Assembly (NCBI GenBank): GCA_009869945.1
Contig: WIXG01000025.1
Location: forward strand, 310,001 to 374,000
DNA from: Mesaphorura yosii
Lineage: Eukaryota; Arthropoda; Collembola; Poduromorpha; Tullbergiidae
DNA: 64,000 nt
Direction of reading: 5' to 3'
Shown here: in pieces, positions 26,001 to 37,910 of the stretch
Layout: the number at the start of each line of letters is the position of its first letter
Position numbering within the stretch: position 1 is the first letter of the stretch
Position numbers and translations under genes: made by a program
The notes under the pieces: model-generated
What the model was told of the DNA's origin: nothing
The model's database searches: none
The model's input: only the letters and a program-made list of their open reading frames with translations

Positions 26001-29000
26001 TCCTGACTGCGCTGTGGCTTTCGCTTGGGCTTTGATTTGGGACTGCAGACAAGTCAGGTGCACGCACAGACAGCTTTTATGGGATGCCTTTTATTAATAG
26101 CCGAAATACGGGGATTCAATTTACCATTTAATGCTCACCTGAAGGTAGTCTAGTCAGTCGTAACTGCTCAATAGACAAGACAATGCGGTGAGTTGATTGG
26201 TACGCGTACGGTAGGTTACGTTCATCACGAAAAAAGCCCAATGCCCAAGTCCAGGCCAGGCCAACGTTATTCTTTCTTTTATTGGCCTGGACGTCCAAGC
26301 TAATGGACAATCCCAAGCCAGGACAAGACCGGGTCCCTTTTCGAAGAGGAACCTTGATGCTTATGCTGTAAGTTGCTTTCTCTCGTCGTTTTGCTGCTCG
26401 CCATCAAAATCTTCCTTTTGTGCCATGCCCTGCCTGACCATGAATACATTTTCTCTTGCTTAAATCGCATCTTCTTGAATCTAGTCCGCATTTGTTCCAG
26501 TCCATCATCCGTATTCAAAGAAGACTGGATGGATTTTCCATGCATACTCAAGCTCAGAAAGGGTAATCTACTGCCCCATGAATAGAGCAACTCCTGGTCT
26601 CATTGTTGTACGATAATTACCACAACATTTATTTTTCTCAGATTCTTTTAATGCCCTTCTCTTGTAAACCGTAAACATGAGAGACGGGACGAGAACGAGA
26701 GGACCGCATCACGAGACATAAAAATCACGTCACAGAAACCAGTTTTATGTTTTAATATGCTTTGTTTATGTTGCAATATTTGCTTCTATGATTTGCATAT
26801 TCAAATGCAATCCTCTTTTGGGGTTTTATGAGTCTGTAATTATACAGCTTTACGCATTTTGATGTGATTTATGTTGTTGACAATTGAGCTCGGGTCTGCG
26901 AGTCGTTGTCCACAAGAAACGAAGCGGTTTGTGAAGATGGCCGTGGCGGCAAAGCACTCTGTGATCGGTAATATGCAAATTGGAACTGTCAATCCTTTCC
27001 ATATGAATCACGTAGTAATAAAATGAAATCGAAGTAACTATTAATTTTGTTAGGCATACGTACTGGCAATCTGCAATTGTTGCGTTTGTAGTTCATTCAA
27101 GGGCAGGCTTATATCCGATTGGAATTTTACGACACCGTACCGAAAGCCGGGTGTTCATGCAAGGCATCAGCAGGTAGCAAGAGGAAATCTAATTGAGTTG
27201 AGCGTGAGAATATTTTGGCACGGTACATTTCAATTTTTCCCATGCAAGGATTTACCTGCCCCGCTCCCGCTCCTGCTGCGGGTGCGCACCTTTCTTGCCT
27301 TGCGCTGCCTTGTCTGCATTTCATAACTATTAATAACCCTCTGTTGTGTTAAGGAAGGGATTTTCGGGTCTGACTAAGACTTGTAAGGGAGAATTGAAAA
27401 TTTCAGGGACCCGGACCCTTGCAGAAAAATTCGGGTAATGAATCCTAATGTTCTGTTTCAAACCCCAGTCCAAGTTCAAATATACTAGACTGCGGACGAA
27501 GCAATTAATAAAATCTTTCACTGTGACTTGGTTTGAATGTATCATTTATCATGCTCAGTCTTTTGAGTGTCTTTTTACATTTTCTTACAACCCTTTCAAG
27601 CCAAACCAAGCCGAGCAAGTAGTGATCTTTGCTGACCCCCAATAAAACCGAATTCATGTCAAATGCTTGAGCACTCGCGTTGTCGCGTTCTGTTTCGTTT
27701 TATCTGTCAAATACTGTGGACTGGACATTAAATATTAGCATTCAACAGGGCAGGAGCAGGCCAACAGTTTGTCATCCAGTCATTCGTGTCGTGCTCGTTC
27801 TCATTTGCGAGATGATGATAAAGAGTTCATACATTATGTCGACATTTGTGTCGGACGAGTCATTCACTCCTGAACACAAACACCCGTTCATCACATTTCG
27901 TAACCAAAAGCCACCACGCCACGCCATGGACAAATGCGTCCTTCACTGCTCATCTGTGCTTTTAAACTATCGAAACCTTTCCCATAGATTCTGAGCATAT
28001 TGAAACCACGAAACGGGCAATGGACCAGCCGACCAAGTGTTCAATTGAGAATTTACAATAATATTATTGCAGGCAAGCCGTTCATTGCTTGCATATTGCG
28101 TTGTGCGAAGCCACAATCGGAACTCAGCCTCGAATCCTTTTGCCGCTTTTGCCTTGCCTTTCTACTATTGACAAACGGACTTTGTGATATTTTGGTGAGT
28201 TCATAAAGATCAAAAAGCGACAAAAGTCCTTCTGGTAGCAGCGTGAGATGATATAACATCTGTTTTGCGTCTTTTTCCATGCTTCTGCACTTTTTCCAAA
28301 GAAATCTCATTTCGTGGGATATTTTGGGCCTGGGCTCGCCTCGGCAAATCTTGCCACCTATGTTGCACGGCACAGATTGTTGCTGGCAAGGCAATACAAC
28401 CCGTCCGGACGGGAACACCCGGATAAACACTCGGGCGGATTTGACAGACGAAAAGCCGAAGCGATTCCAGAGACTCTTCTGGTGTCGGTCGGTCTAAAGA
28501 GTATTTTAATTATTAGAGTCGAGTCCAGGCAAGGCACCAAATGTCAAAGCAAGAAATGAGATCATTTCCCGCACCCATGCATACGTGTTCCATGCTATGC
28601 CATGGCCAGGGTATGGCATGACAAGAAACCAGAAGATACCGGCCGACTCATTCACATGTGCGTGCATGCAAGCAGTGTGTGGGGTCATAGACTGACATTT
28701 CACACTCTCCAGTGCCAGGCCACAGGCCAGAGATTATTGCCAAACGCTACCATCGAGTACTGTCAGCATCTGTGCTTGTGAGAAATGTATGACACTGTCG
28801 AAAATCAAGCCTTTGGAGTCAAGCATTCATAAGTCATCCAGGCTTAATAATTGCCTCAATATCTATCAAGCGCAAGGTGGGTGCGGTCTGGCCTGGTGCA
28901 CAGCACATGTTTCAATTCTCATTAACATCGGATTTGATTTGAGTCCATCGTGAGATTTCAGGTGGACTCGGTCGTGGTCCTGCGAACCCCATCGGCAACA

Positions 29001-29449
29001 GTGGCAGTCAATAAAACGTAAATACCCCACGACCCCATACAAGGCCGGGTATAATGCGTGCAGGCAGGGTTGAATCGCTGAATGAGTCGAGTAGGGTCTT
29101 TCATCAGATGTGGATTTAATAGTCGTCATCTCAATCCTTCCCCGCTGCTGCACACTGCACATGGGCAAAAATTTAGCCAAACTTGGGAAATTCTCATCGT
29201 AAACCCCAGCATACCATCTCCACTGCTGCTGCTGTTGCGTGGCTTTGGTGTGAGAATGCAGCTGGCCAATGTTGTATCACTCTGGGAGGAGAATTACGAG
29301 CCGAGTTCTCACATAGTACGATCGAGTACACGCACGGGCTCCTGACTCTAACTTGTACTTGCGTACTACTACTCACTGCTTAATTTGACTGCAGTTCGAG
29401 AGTACTGGCAAAGCAAGGCAGGGCAAAAGGCTGAATAATATCCTCCTCA
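20097..29449. other. Gene desert upstream of emc, proximal half
   Basis: No convincing gene. An open frame tail at 20097-20213 after an AAAAAAGCAG acceptor-like site has a protein-like composition (LRQLADQELDEIDLDLL), but it is isolated and unrecognised. A minus-strand frame at 24804-25073 (89 codons) is similarly unplaced. CAGGTG was seen near 21525, 22305, 22361, 22404, 22543, 25369, 25784, 26055 and 28961; CACCTG near 21270, 22916 and 26137. Short runs of GCCTT, GCCAA and ATGCC words recur throughout. Confidence 0.4.
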
Positions 29450-29457
29450 TATAAAAG
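29450..29457 (+). promoter_or_regulatory. TATA box of the emc/Id gene
   Basis: TATAAAAG lies 289 bases before the emc start codon. A start site about 31 bases downstream falls near 29481, in ACATTCACCAGTTTG. Good match to the TATA consensus and sensible spacing; the start site itself is inferred. Confidence 0.55.
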
Positions 29458-29613
29458 ACACCCCAACACATCGTCACACCACATTCACCAGTTTGAGTTC
29501 GAAGAGGAGGGAACGCTGCACAATTTTGTCCTGAATTCTCTCTGAATCCGTGAAAATTTCGAAGTGACAAAGTGACAGAAGGATCTCCATCGATCTTTGC
29601 GACGTGCGAAAAT

Positions 29614-29619
29614 CACGTG
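29614..29619. promoter_or_regulatory. CACGTG E-box in the emc leader
   Basis: A palindromic CACGTG lies within the predicted 5' UTR. Such sites bind class-B bHLH factors. A single hexamer may be chance. Confidence 0.25.
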
Positions 29620-29675
29620 AAACAATCGACTTGTGAATTGCAGAACTGCACAGAAAGTGTGAAACCTGCGACTGT

Positions 29676-29681
29676 ATGTAA
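29676..29681 (+). promoter_or_regulatory. Start-stop uORF (ATG TAA) in the emc leader
   Basis: This is the only upstream ATG I find between the predicted start site (about 29481) and the emc start codon, and it is followed at once by TAA. Minimal start-stop uORFs are known to stall ribosomes at the start codon and lower downstream translation. It lies 63 bases before the main ATG. Confidence 0.5.
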
Positions 29682-29738
29682 AGTGAATTTTGTTCCAATT
29701 CGACGTTATTTCCTGTCATCAGAAGCGAGTCAGTCAAG

Positions 29739-32700
29739 ATGAAGGCTCAAGTAGAATCACCAGCGACAGCCAACTCCCCAAATTCACCAACCACGACGAA
29801 TCACAACAATAACGTAGTTGGACTCCGAGTTGTCCAAGATGGTCGAGTTCACAAAACAAAACCACGAAAAGAGGAAGAGAACGAAGAGATTAAGATGTAT
29901 TTAGCAAAATTGCAGGATTTGGTTCCATTTATGCCTAAACATAAAAAGTAAGTACTTTTCGATCCACTCTCAACAACACAATCCCGATCGTCCCAGATGT
30001 CCAAACTGCTGCGCTTACTCCTTTAAAGTGTGCAATTTCGTAGTGAAAAAAGTGAATGGTGACTTGCGACGCGCACAGCCTTTTGAGATTCCAACTCCAA
30101 TGCCACATCTGCCTTGCAAAGTTCCAAGAACACAAGTGTTCTAATTACAATTAACCCACTAATTAACCATTTCATTTGTTTCAGGCTGTCAAAGCTGGAA
30201 GTAATTCAGTACGTAATCGATTACATTCGCGATTTACGGCAAACTCTCGGAATGCCACCGTCCGTCGTACCAACAGCTCCCAGAATTCCTTCAGCGCACC
30301 GCCGACACCACAACAGCACGCCCTGCACTCCGCTGAATGATAATGGTGTGAACCTGATGGACTACGTCATGAGCACCAGCGCCGTCGCCCCAGCTGCTGA
30401 CAATGTCTCCGCCATGCCCCACTCACACCACCACCAGCGACAGCCATTAGTAGTGATCCCAACACCACCAAACAGCATCAGTAGCACGCTGGTTCCGTCG
30501 AATTGCTCGACGCAAGACCATCAGCACAATAACAATCAGGTAAACATTCTTTTAATTAATGCAATTCTCTATTCAGTTTGCACTGACAGACGATAGTTGA
30601 AGGTACGTAGACATTTTGTACGCGTATATGGCTAACGTAACGTTGGGCTCAATTCCTAATTAATATAAGCTGATCGATTGTCATTCATTTCGATTTCGAA
30701 CTCGAACTCACACTTGAGTCTGAATGCACCTGCTGCCGTCGGTTTATTAAGTTTGGATCGGTTCATCTGTCAGCCAGTATTGTTCACAAGATTTTTATTG
30801 ACCACCTGCATCGGATGATGTGAGCTGTTGTTTCAATTCTCAATTAATTGATGTACTTGATCATGGCCTGGTCCTGACGCACTGGAACTTGTGTCGTGCG
30901 CAGCCAGGATCAAGTGAACTCGAAACTCAAGTACCAGCACGAAACTGAGTTTTTGACGACTTGTGACTTGACTTGATTAGATATGGACAGAGCAGGACAG
31001 TCAGCAGTCCAGTCCACATCGCAGTATCGAGTGTCGGTGATTCATAAACAAGTTTATTTTGGTGTCTCAAGAAATGTTACTGAAATAGAGTCATTTCCAG
31101 TCGAAGACGTGTGGTTTGTGATGACATCGTATCGAGTATGATTGCATGACACTATCACATCACATTCTCATTCTCTGAGTCCTCGTCTTGCGTGCATGTG
31201 CATCACCAAAATTCTAAAATTAAGTTTCTCCTTACATATTTCAAGTCAAGGCGAGTAAAGTACACATTTTTGTCTTATTTTTGTGAGCTGGAACACGTGT
31301 GCAATAAACTAAACTGCAATAGCACGAAGTCGCTGTAAATACAAACAGCCTGGATTCCTTTTATACCGTCTTCGTCGGTCGGGTCGTACACATGTTAAGG
31401 TTGACAGTATTTATTATCGTCATCAGCAGTTAAGCCAGTTGTTCACCACATACGCGTCGCGTATCTCGTATCTGTACATACATTGTAGCAGCCGTAGTTA
31501 GTTTACCGCGCCGCAGTGTTGAATTTGACATAAGATTTCTATTTTAGGAGCTCACTCATGATTTCTTAACTCAACTTCTCGCAGCCGTGCGTAGTACGTG
31601 GGCCATATTATTTGCTACTGTTGACTGTTGCGTTAAGAAAAAGAATTTCTATTCTTGGTAGAGCGTAATCTCTTGCCATCGGGGTACTTAGCCTGCTGGC
31701 CAACTGCATAAGTCATGAATTGATTCTTGTTCAGGGTGAGCATGAGCATGTGCGCGCATTGATTCATTCGTCGCTGGTTTGCTAATCCTGAGTTATAAAG
31801 TCATGATTCATTTGATTCAGTGCGAACATCTGTGCATTCCTCGACGATGTGACTAATTTTCTCATGCCATGCCAGTCTCTGTTGAAGCCAGCCAGCCGTA
31901 TTGATACAATTCATTAGGAGCATTCTGCTGGCGACTTGTCCTTGTATTTCTTCCACGTAGCTGGTTGCTAATTTTCAAGGCAAAATCACAATTACATGAA
32001 TCATACGAAGACCAGGACGAGACGATTGTTGACGAAGGGGTAGTAAAAAGAGAACCTTCAGCTGAGCAAAGTAACAAAGCTGCTCCTGCAATAATGATGA
32101 TGACTGAAGGCGGTATGCATTGTTGTTGCCAATTTGCTGCTCATACACAAAATGCGGCTACGACGTACTCTGCCTTTGCTTAGCGTTTGCGTGTATTGCA
32201 ATTGCGCAAAGAAGGAATTCTTGTCATGATTTACAAAAAAAAATTCTTACGAAATAACCCTTTTCGTCTTGGCTTGTGTTTGCTCTGCTGTAACACAATA
32301 CAAAATGTAGCCAGTTTCGAGTTTCTTTGACGAACATTGTATTGTAAGCGGAGGAATGCTGTCAACCTACAACGCGGCCTGCTGCGTGGATTTGGCAATC
32401 CACTCAAGCACATGGACGTGGAAGTTAAACTGTGGCATAGCGTTACTGAAGTCTCAAACGATAACGCAGCATCGTCGTCATTCATGTACTTTCACTTGAG
32501 ATTACGATAAAACAGATTTGCAAGGAACACCTGGCCTGCCGCTGCCTCTGAATCGTGTTGGGTCATTCATTATTCCTGTCGCTTGGCTTTCATGAGCCCA
32601 CAACCAGCCAGCCGCAGCCGTGCGCTTGAGCTCTTCGACTTTCTTATCTCATACATTTTGCTTTTTGCATTTTGGTAGTTTTGTTTAGTGTTTACTCTCT

Positions 32701-34678
32701 GGCCTAAAAATCAAAGTGCGAACTGTGGCGTACTACGTAAAGTCGTAAAGCGGGACTTATCTTTTGTCCTGGCGGCGGCACATACTCCTCTATAGACATA
32801 GCCTTCCATCTACATAAAATCCTATTGTCCTCAATCGGAATGTCCGTTCAACCGTTTGTTTTCGATTGATGCGACTCGAGCGAGCTCACCTGGCTCTCGA
32901 AGCTCGAACTGAATCAATCATCGATGACTCAAAAGATTGCAGCCGCCCGGCCATAAACGAGGCGTACTTGTGCATATTTTGAATTGCAGAGATCCGTGTC
33001 TCGCGTGCCAGTACTCGAACTTTTTCGAGTACCTGCACGATTTTTGATTTTTGCTTGCTCGCACTTTGTGCTCCACGCCGTACCCAGGTTCTTATGTCAT
33101 CTTTCCACTTCACACCAGCTTACTGATGCCATATACTATAAATGCACAACGTCACAGCCTTGAGTACAGTACGAATGAACCTGTGGAGATTTCTCTTGCA
33201 ACCATATCGTACCCAGTTTAAAGTGCAACAAGTTCTTAAACCCGACAGGATTGACATCGAAGGCTGACATCAACAAACTGTAGCAGGAACGAGACTAACC
33301 AAGCATGATTAATGAATTCTGATTGTGTTGTTGATGGCTTGCGTTCATTTTTCGAGAAGCAGAGGAAGAGTGCCAAAACAACAGTTTATCAGAATTGGAG
33401 CATGTCACCTCAACCAGAAATATTAATATTTATCAATGCTGATGCTTTTTAGCATGAGAGGAAGAGATGAAATGAGTTTAAACTAGATTGAAACTTCGTA
33501 GAGTATTCTGAATTGTTTGAGTTAAGAATCAGAGTCGAAGGTTCTGAAGGCTGAATGAATTATGCAGTAAAATCGTCATGATTTCTCAACACGTGAACTC
33601 AATAGCTTTGAGATTTCAAATCAGACTTAAAATTTAGATTTATGCGTCTTCATGTGCTCGCGCTCAATACAGCTTTTGGCTTTGAAGCCGAGGCGGGCAT
33701 AGCGTCGGATTTCTTACCTCCTGATTTATGATTTCGTAAGACTTGTGAACATTGCTGGCAATATGTAGCAAGTTTTGTGGATGACTGAACCAACTATGCG
33801 AAATGCGACTGGGATGAGGGATGTAATTCGAATCGCGATTCCGATTTCGATGCGATTTTGGCTCAGATTCTGACTTTACTGCGCTATACGTTTACAATTC
33901 ACACCCAAGTCAAGTGATACAGAGATTTATTGCTTTTGATTGGATTGAATTGGCCAAATAACTCACTCTTTTAAAATATGCATTTACTGATTTACTTATC
34001 GTCGACTATTTTTCTGATTTCAGTAACCTCTTCTAGTCGCACTGATCATCTCTAATGCTACTACTTGCTAACGCATTCCTATCTTCTCTACCTCTTCTGC
34101 TACTATTCAGGTACTATCAAATTCTATCCTACATCGTCTAATGTCTGGCAAATCAATGCATATTTGTGCTGCTTAGTATTTCTTTGTAGCGACTAACTTT
34201 ATTCTATCGCTCTCGTACTTGTTCATCTTTCGCTTAGTCTCCAATCTCGATCTTTGCTAACGATCCGCCCGCAATTTAGCAAAATCCATTTATATTAACC
34301 CTGAAGCCTGAATTCCTTCGTGAAACATGAACACGAAGAGGAAGTTAAATTTCATGATGCGATTATGTGAATTTGAGATTTCCTGGCTCATTTTAACGTG
34401 TTCCTATTTTATTGTACATTGTAAATTCGTTTTGCTGAAAAACAAAAAGCTTTTGTAAATTTTTGTTCGAAACGAATACGTGTTATGTGTCCCAAAATTC
34501 TTTTGTCTTTTGTTTTTGTTTTGGATTCGTAACGACGAGAAATGGAGCTCATTAGAACTCGAAAATTTTAACAGAAAACCTAATCTTTATTTTTTTTGTT
34601 TTGTCTTTGCAGATTCCTCATCAGTTGATGGACAAATCTCCTTCTAGTGACATTGACACGAGGCCTGTCTCATGCTAA
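29739..34678 (+). CDS. emc: Extramacrochaetae/Id-type HLH repressor lacking a basic region
   Basis: Three coding exons: 29739-29947, 30185-30539 and 34613-34678, giving 209 residues. Emc/Id proteins dimerise with bHLH activators such as Daughterless and Achaete-Scute. Having no DNA-binding basic region, they hold these partners off DNA, thereby limiting neurogenesis and shaping cell-fate choice in the nucleus. Seen: an HLH at about residues 49-91, with KMYLAKLQDLVPFMP as helix 1 and loop start and KLSKLEVIQYVIDYIRDL as helix 2. The stretch before helix 1 (RKEEENEEI) is acidic, not basic, as the family requires. The first intron splits the HLH at Lys70, the position conserved in Id genes. The tail is rich in Pro, Ser, His and Asn, with a His cluster (HSHHHQ). 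The last exon, after a 4.07 kb intron with a strong T-rich acceptor, codes only 21 residues. Retention of that intron would add 18 other residues. Confidence 0.93.
30540..34612 (+). other. Large second intron of emc
   Basis: A 4,073-base intron with donor GTAAAC and a long T-rich acceptor. An open frame at 31965-32183 contains a protein-like acidic stretch (ESYEDQDETIVDEGVV then KREPSAEQ) after a strong acceptor ending at 31960, but its phase does not continue emc exon 2, so it is not an obvious alternative exon. CACCTG occurs near 30727, 30803, 32528 and 32887, while CAGGTG was not seen here. The part around 34030-34260 is rich in CT tracts. Confidence 0.5.
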
Positions 34679-35862
34679 ATTACTCTCGCCCTGAGCTGCT
34701 GTTGTACATAGGACAGAATCTTTTGTTCATCTCCTGCATCGCATCCTGAATGTGACAACGCTCTAAATTCAAGCGAATTCATCACTCAACAGCTACACTT
34801 AATTCGTGAAGACTTCCTTCAGATCATCATTCATTCTAAAAGTCGCCTCAACCAAACCACTGAAGCCAATTTTGCTTACGAAAGAAAACGACCAGCCAGA
34901 ATGACACAGCCACTTCACGTGAAAGAATTCCTCACGGGACAATTACAGGCACAGGAACGGCTTAACGCTTGAGTATGAATTGAATATTGCTTTAGAATTT
35001 GATTAATAGATTTTCATTGTGCGGGGAGGAGGTATGTTAATTATTTAACCGGATTGCATTTGCATGAACGAGTGCTGTGTCGTGCTAAGCTCCTCTCCTG
35101 CTCCCTTTGTCAACGTCTCTTTCCTCTTTGGCATTAGACACGCTCCTTGGCGTAATTATTCGCCTTTCCTAATTAAAGCAGGCGTCTCCGGGCATTTACT
35201 TGAAGAATGTGCGGAATGCTTTTCAGTGAACTAGAAATCGGAGATCGATTTTCATGCTCCTGTTGTGGATATCCTACGTAAACCCTAAACTCTACGGCTG
35301 CTTCCTATTTTAATTTATACTTCAACTTTATATTTATTTGTCTGTGATTTTATTTTTAATGTACAATTTGTAAGTAGTGTTATTTAATCAAGTAATTTAA
35401 GATTTATCTGTAGTTCAGCTAGCTGGAAGTCGCATGTTCTTGTATAGCATACTGTAAATATTAAATCCTTACTGTAAATCATAGCCGTATTTAGCGTAAG
35501 AATTCATTTGCAGCTGTTCATCAGCGAAGCGATTGGATGCACCAAATAACCGACCACATGGAAAGCAACTAGAAATCATTCTGTGCACTCGAAGAATGCC
35601 CTCGCCTCTGCCTTGAGACGAGCAAGCATTTGGTACAGGTGATTTGCTGTACATAGTAGAAAGTAACTTAAACCGTTTTATAGTCTAGACACAATTTTCT
35701 AATTTCCATTCCTGTATTCAGTTGTTGACAATGATTGCAAATTACAAAATTCAATTTTGATCCTCAAATCTCAGTAGAAAGCTGAACAAAATATACGCGT
35801 TCGTAATGTAACATAATTGTTTCATGTAATGGAAAAGCCCCGAAACAGATTTGTTCAATAAA
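34679..35862 (+). other. Probable 3' UTR of emc
   Basis: This stretch after the emc stop has no gene. It contains ATTAAA hexamers at 35172-35177 and 35460-35465 and a canonical AATAAA at 35857-35862, so a 3' UTR of up to about 1.2 kb is likely, perhaps with alternative ends. A TGTGAT word (the K-box of Drosophila Notch-pathway 3' UTRs) lies at 35343, but a single hexamer is weak evidence. Confidence 0.4.
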
Positions 35863-36319
35863 AATGAATTTACAAAAGATTTCTTCTGATTGTATTCTAC
35901 ATTTGTCATAATTTCTTCGTTCTTCTGCGTTTTGTTCCCGAGTTGAAAGGAACCGCATGTACATAGCGTCCGGAATTTGCTGAATGAATGAACGCTCCCG
36001 AGCCGGTCCACATGATGAGCGATGATTGACCAATTTCTTTTGCTTCGCTTATGCAACGAATTACGCCGCATTATTGCCCAACACGACGTAACCAGGCTTA
36101 ACATGTGTGCAGCCTGTTTTCAATCTCTCTTCAATGGCACACCAACAAAGACCAGAACCCAGAAGCCTTGAGTTTTGCTTAGCGTACGAACATTTGGGTT
36201 GGATTTTGAACATCCGAAGATTTCATATTTTTTATTTTGTTTTTCTTGAGAATTTTTTTAAGGGAAACTGTGAATTGTTTGTTGTGGTTTTCTCGCTCAG
36301 TGAGCTTCACGGAGAAAAG

Positions 36320-36343
36320 AAACAGGCTGGAATGAGCCTGTTT
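36320..36343. repeat. Perfect 9-base-pair inverted repeat
   Basis: AAACAGGCT and AGCCTGTTT flank a six-base loop. It could form a hairpin but is too short for a microRNA precursor and has no T-run of the kind that ends bacterial transcripts. Confidence 0.4.
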
Positions 36344-37109
36344 AAAAGAATCGAGAACAGAAGGTGTTCTTTTTAGCATTTTAGTGGCTAGATCTGTGCA
36401 TTTGCATGTGGGACGGGATATTACGTATAAAAAGTATAAAGAATGGCTCAAATTATGATTCCTCCTCTGATTCTGGACGAATTCAAATCAGTACGAGTCG
36501 CCTTCAGTCATCAGCATGAATCAGTCGAACTCATTACTACTTCGAATAGTTTGTGATATGTGACCAGAAACAGCAAAGGACATTCATGGCAGGAAATTAC
36601 AGCAAATGGATGTGTAAAAAAGCCAAAGTCGCAGAGTCCCAAGAATCCAAGAAAGGAAAAAAGTGACCAACTCCAAAGTCAAAACCCGAGAGTTGTTACA
36701 TTATACGTAGCATTGAACAGAAGAATCCTGACTCAAAGATGAGAAAAGTTGTACGATCATTACGCATCGCATGGCGTATTTAAAGTGCCCAGGTGTGCGC
36801 ATAAGAAAAAATACAGAAACGAATTGAAGATTGAGCAATGAGCAAGACTCGAGTCTGCCAGGCCACTGAGCTGACTGAGCAGCACAGGTGGACAGACTTC
36901 ACGCTCTTTCACGCTCTTTCTGACTCCGTCTCGGTTTCGGTTCGTCATCTCTTCGTTCTGAAGGGAAGAGATCCAGGTGTGAGAAATCAGTTTACGTTTA
37001 CGAAAATCTCATGTTTTTTATTTAAAACATGCGGGTCAACGCAACGGGCAATGGCAATTGGACAGATTATTACGACGTATTATGCGCTAATGTATGCACG
37101 CATCCCTTC

Positions 37110-37129
37110 ATGCCATGCCATGCCATGCC
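37110..37129. repeat. ATGCC pentamer tandem repeat
   Basis: Four copies of ATGCC in tandem. Confidence 0.7.
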
Positions 37130-37893
37130 GGGCATTGTATTGTTAATGCTGAATGATGAATGGATCTCTTGCACAATTGAAGCATCACATTTGTCCTGAC
37201 TCCATGGGGTCGGTCACTCTTTACTGCGACGCGACGTTTACGCACATGACTGACTCAGAATAAAATTATAAAATGTACGACTATGATTACGGGCAAAAGT
37301 TGGACTTCGGATTTGTTGACCTGTGCATCCACATTTGCGTCAAGCGGCTGTAATTTTAATCCGTTCTAAATTCCTGATTCTACCTTGTACATTATTAGAT
37401 ACAGGTCGATTGTGTCATGTCATTCTTTTGTCTGCTCTCAAATAGGACACGACTACCAATGATTAAATGCGCTGCCACTGAAGCTAATTTCGTCTCAAAC
37501 TGTAACGTACGTAACTTGTGCGCACGGGTTAAATCACGGTTGATTCAGCGCAGGCAGAGCAGGTGATGGATTCTAGCTCTGCGCTAGTAATTAATTACGT
37601 GTCTTGTCGTTAGACACCAGAATCACCTGCCGACGGCTTTTGCACAAATCGCGGGTTGGTCAGTTACCAAACATTGCAGGTGCCATTGCCTTCATTGAGT
37701 TTTACTACCATAAATTAATGCCATATGTTGAAGGACCACTCCAAATTTTACAATGTAGCGCTCAAATCATACTAAAATTCTTTAGTACTTGAAATTGCGA
37801 GTACATTTTGTACTTTTTATTGTCACTACTCACTGAACTCATTTTCTCTTTGCTCTGCCTTTACAGCTGAGGAAAGCAATCATAATTATGGCC

Positions 37894-37910
37894 ACGACAC
37901 GACACGACAC
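37894..37910. repeat. ACGAC pentamer tandem repeat
   Basis: About three tandem copies of ACGAC. Confidence 0.6.

Noticed and set aside
28553-28575. A match to the first 11 bases of the bantam microRNA (TGAGATCATTT)
   Set aside because: The match ends after the seed region and no precursor hairpin is seen around it.
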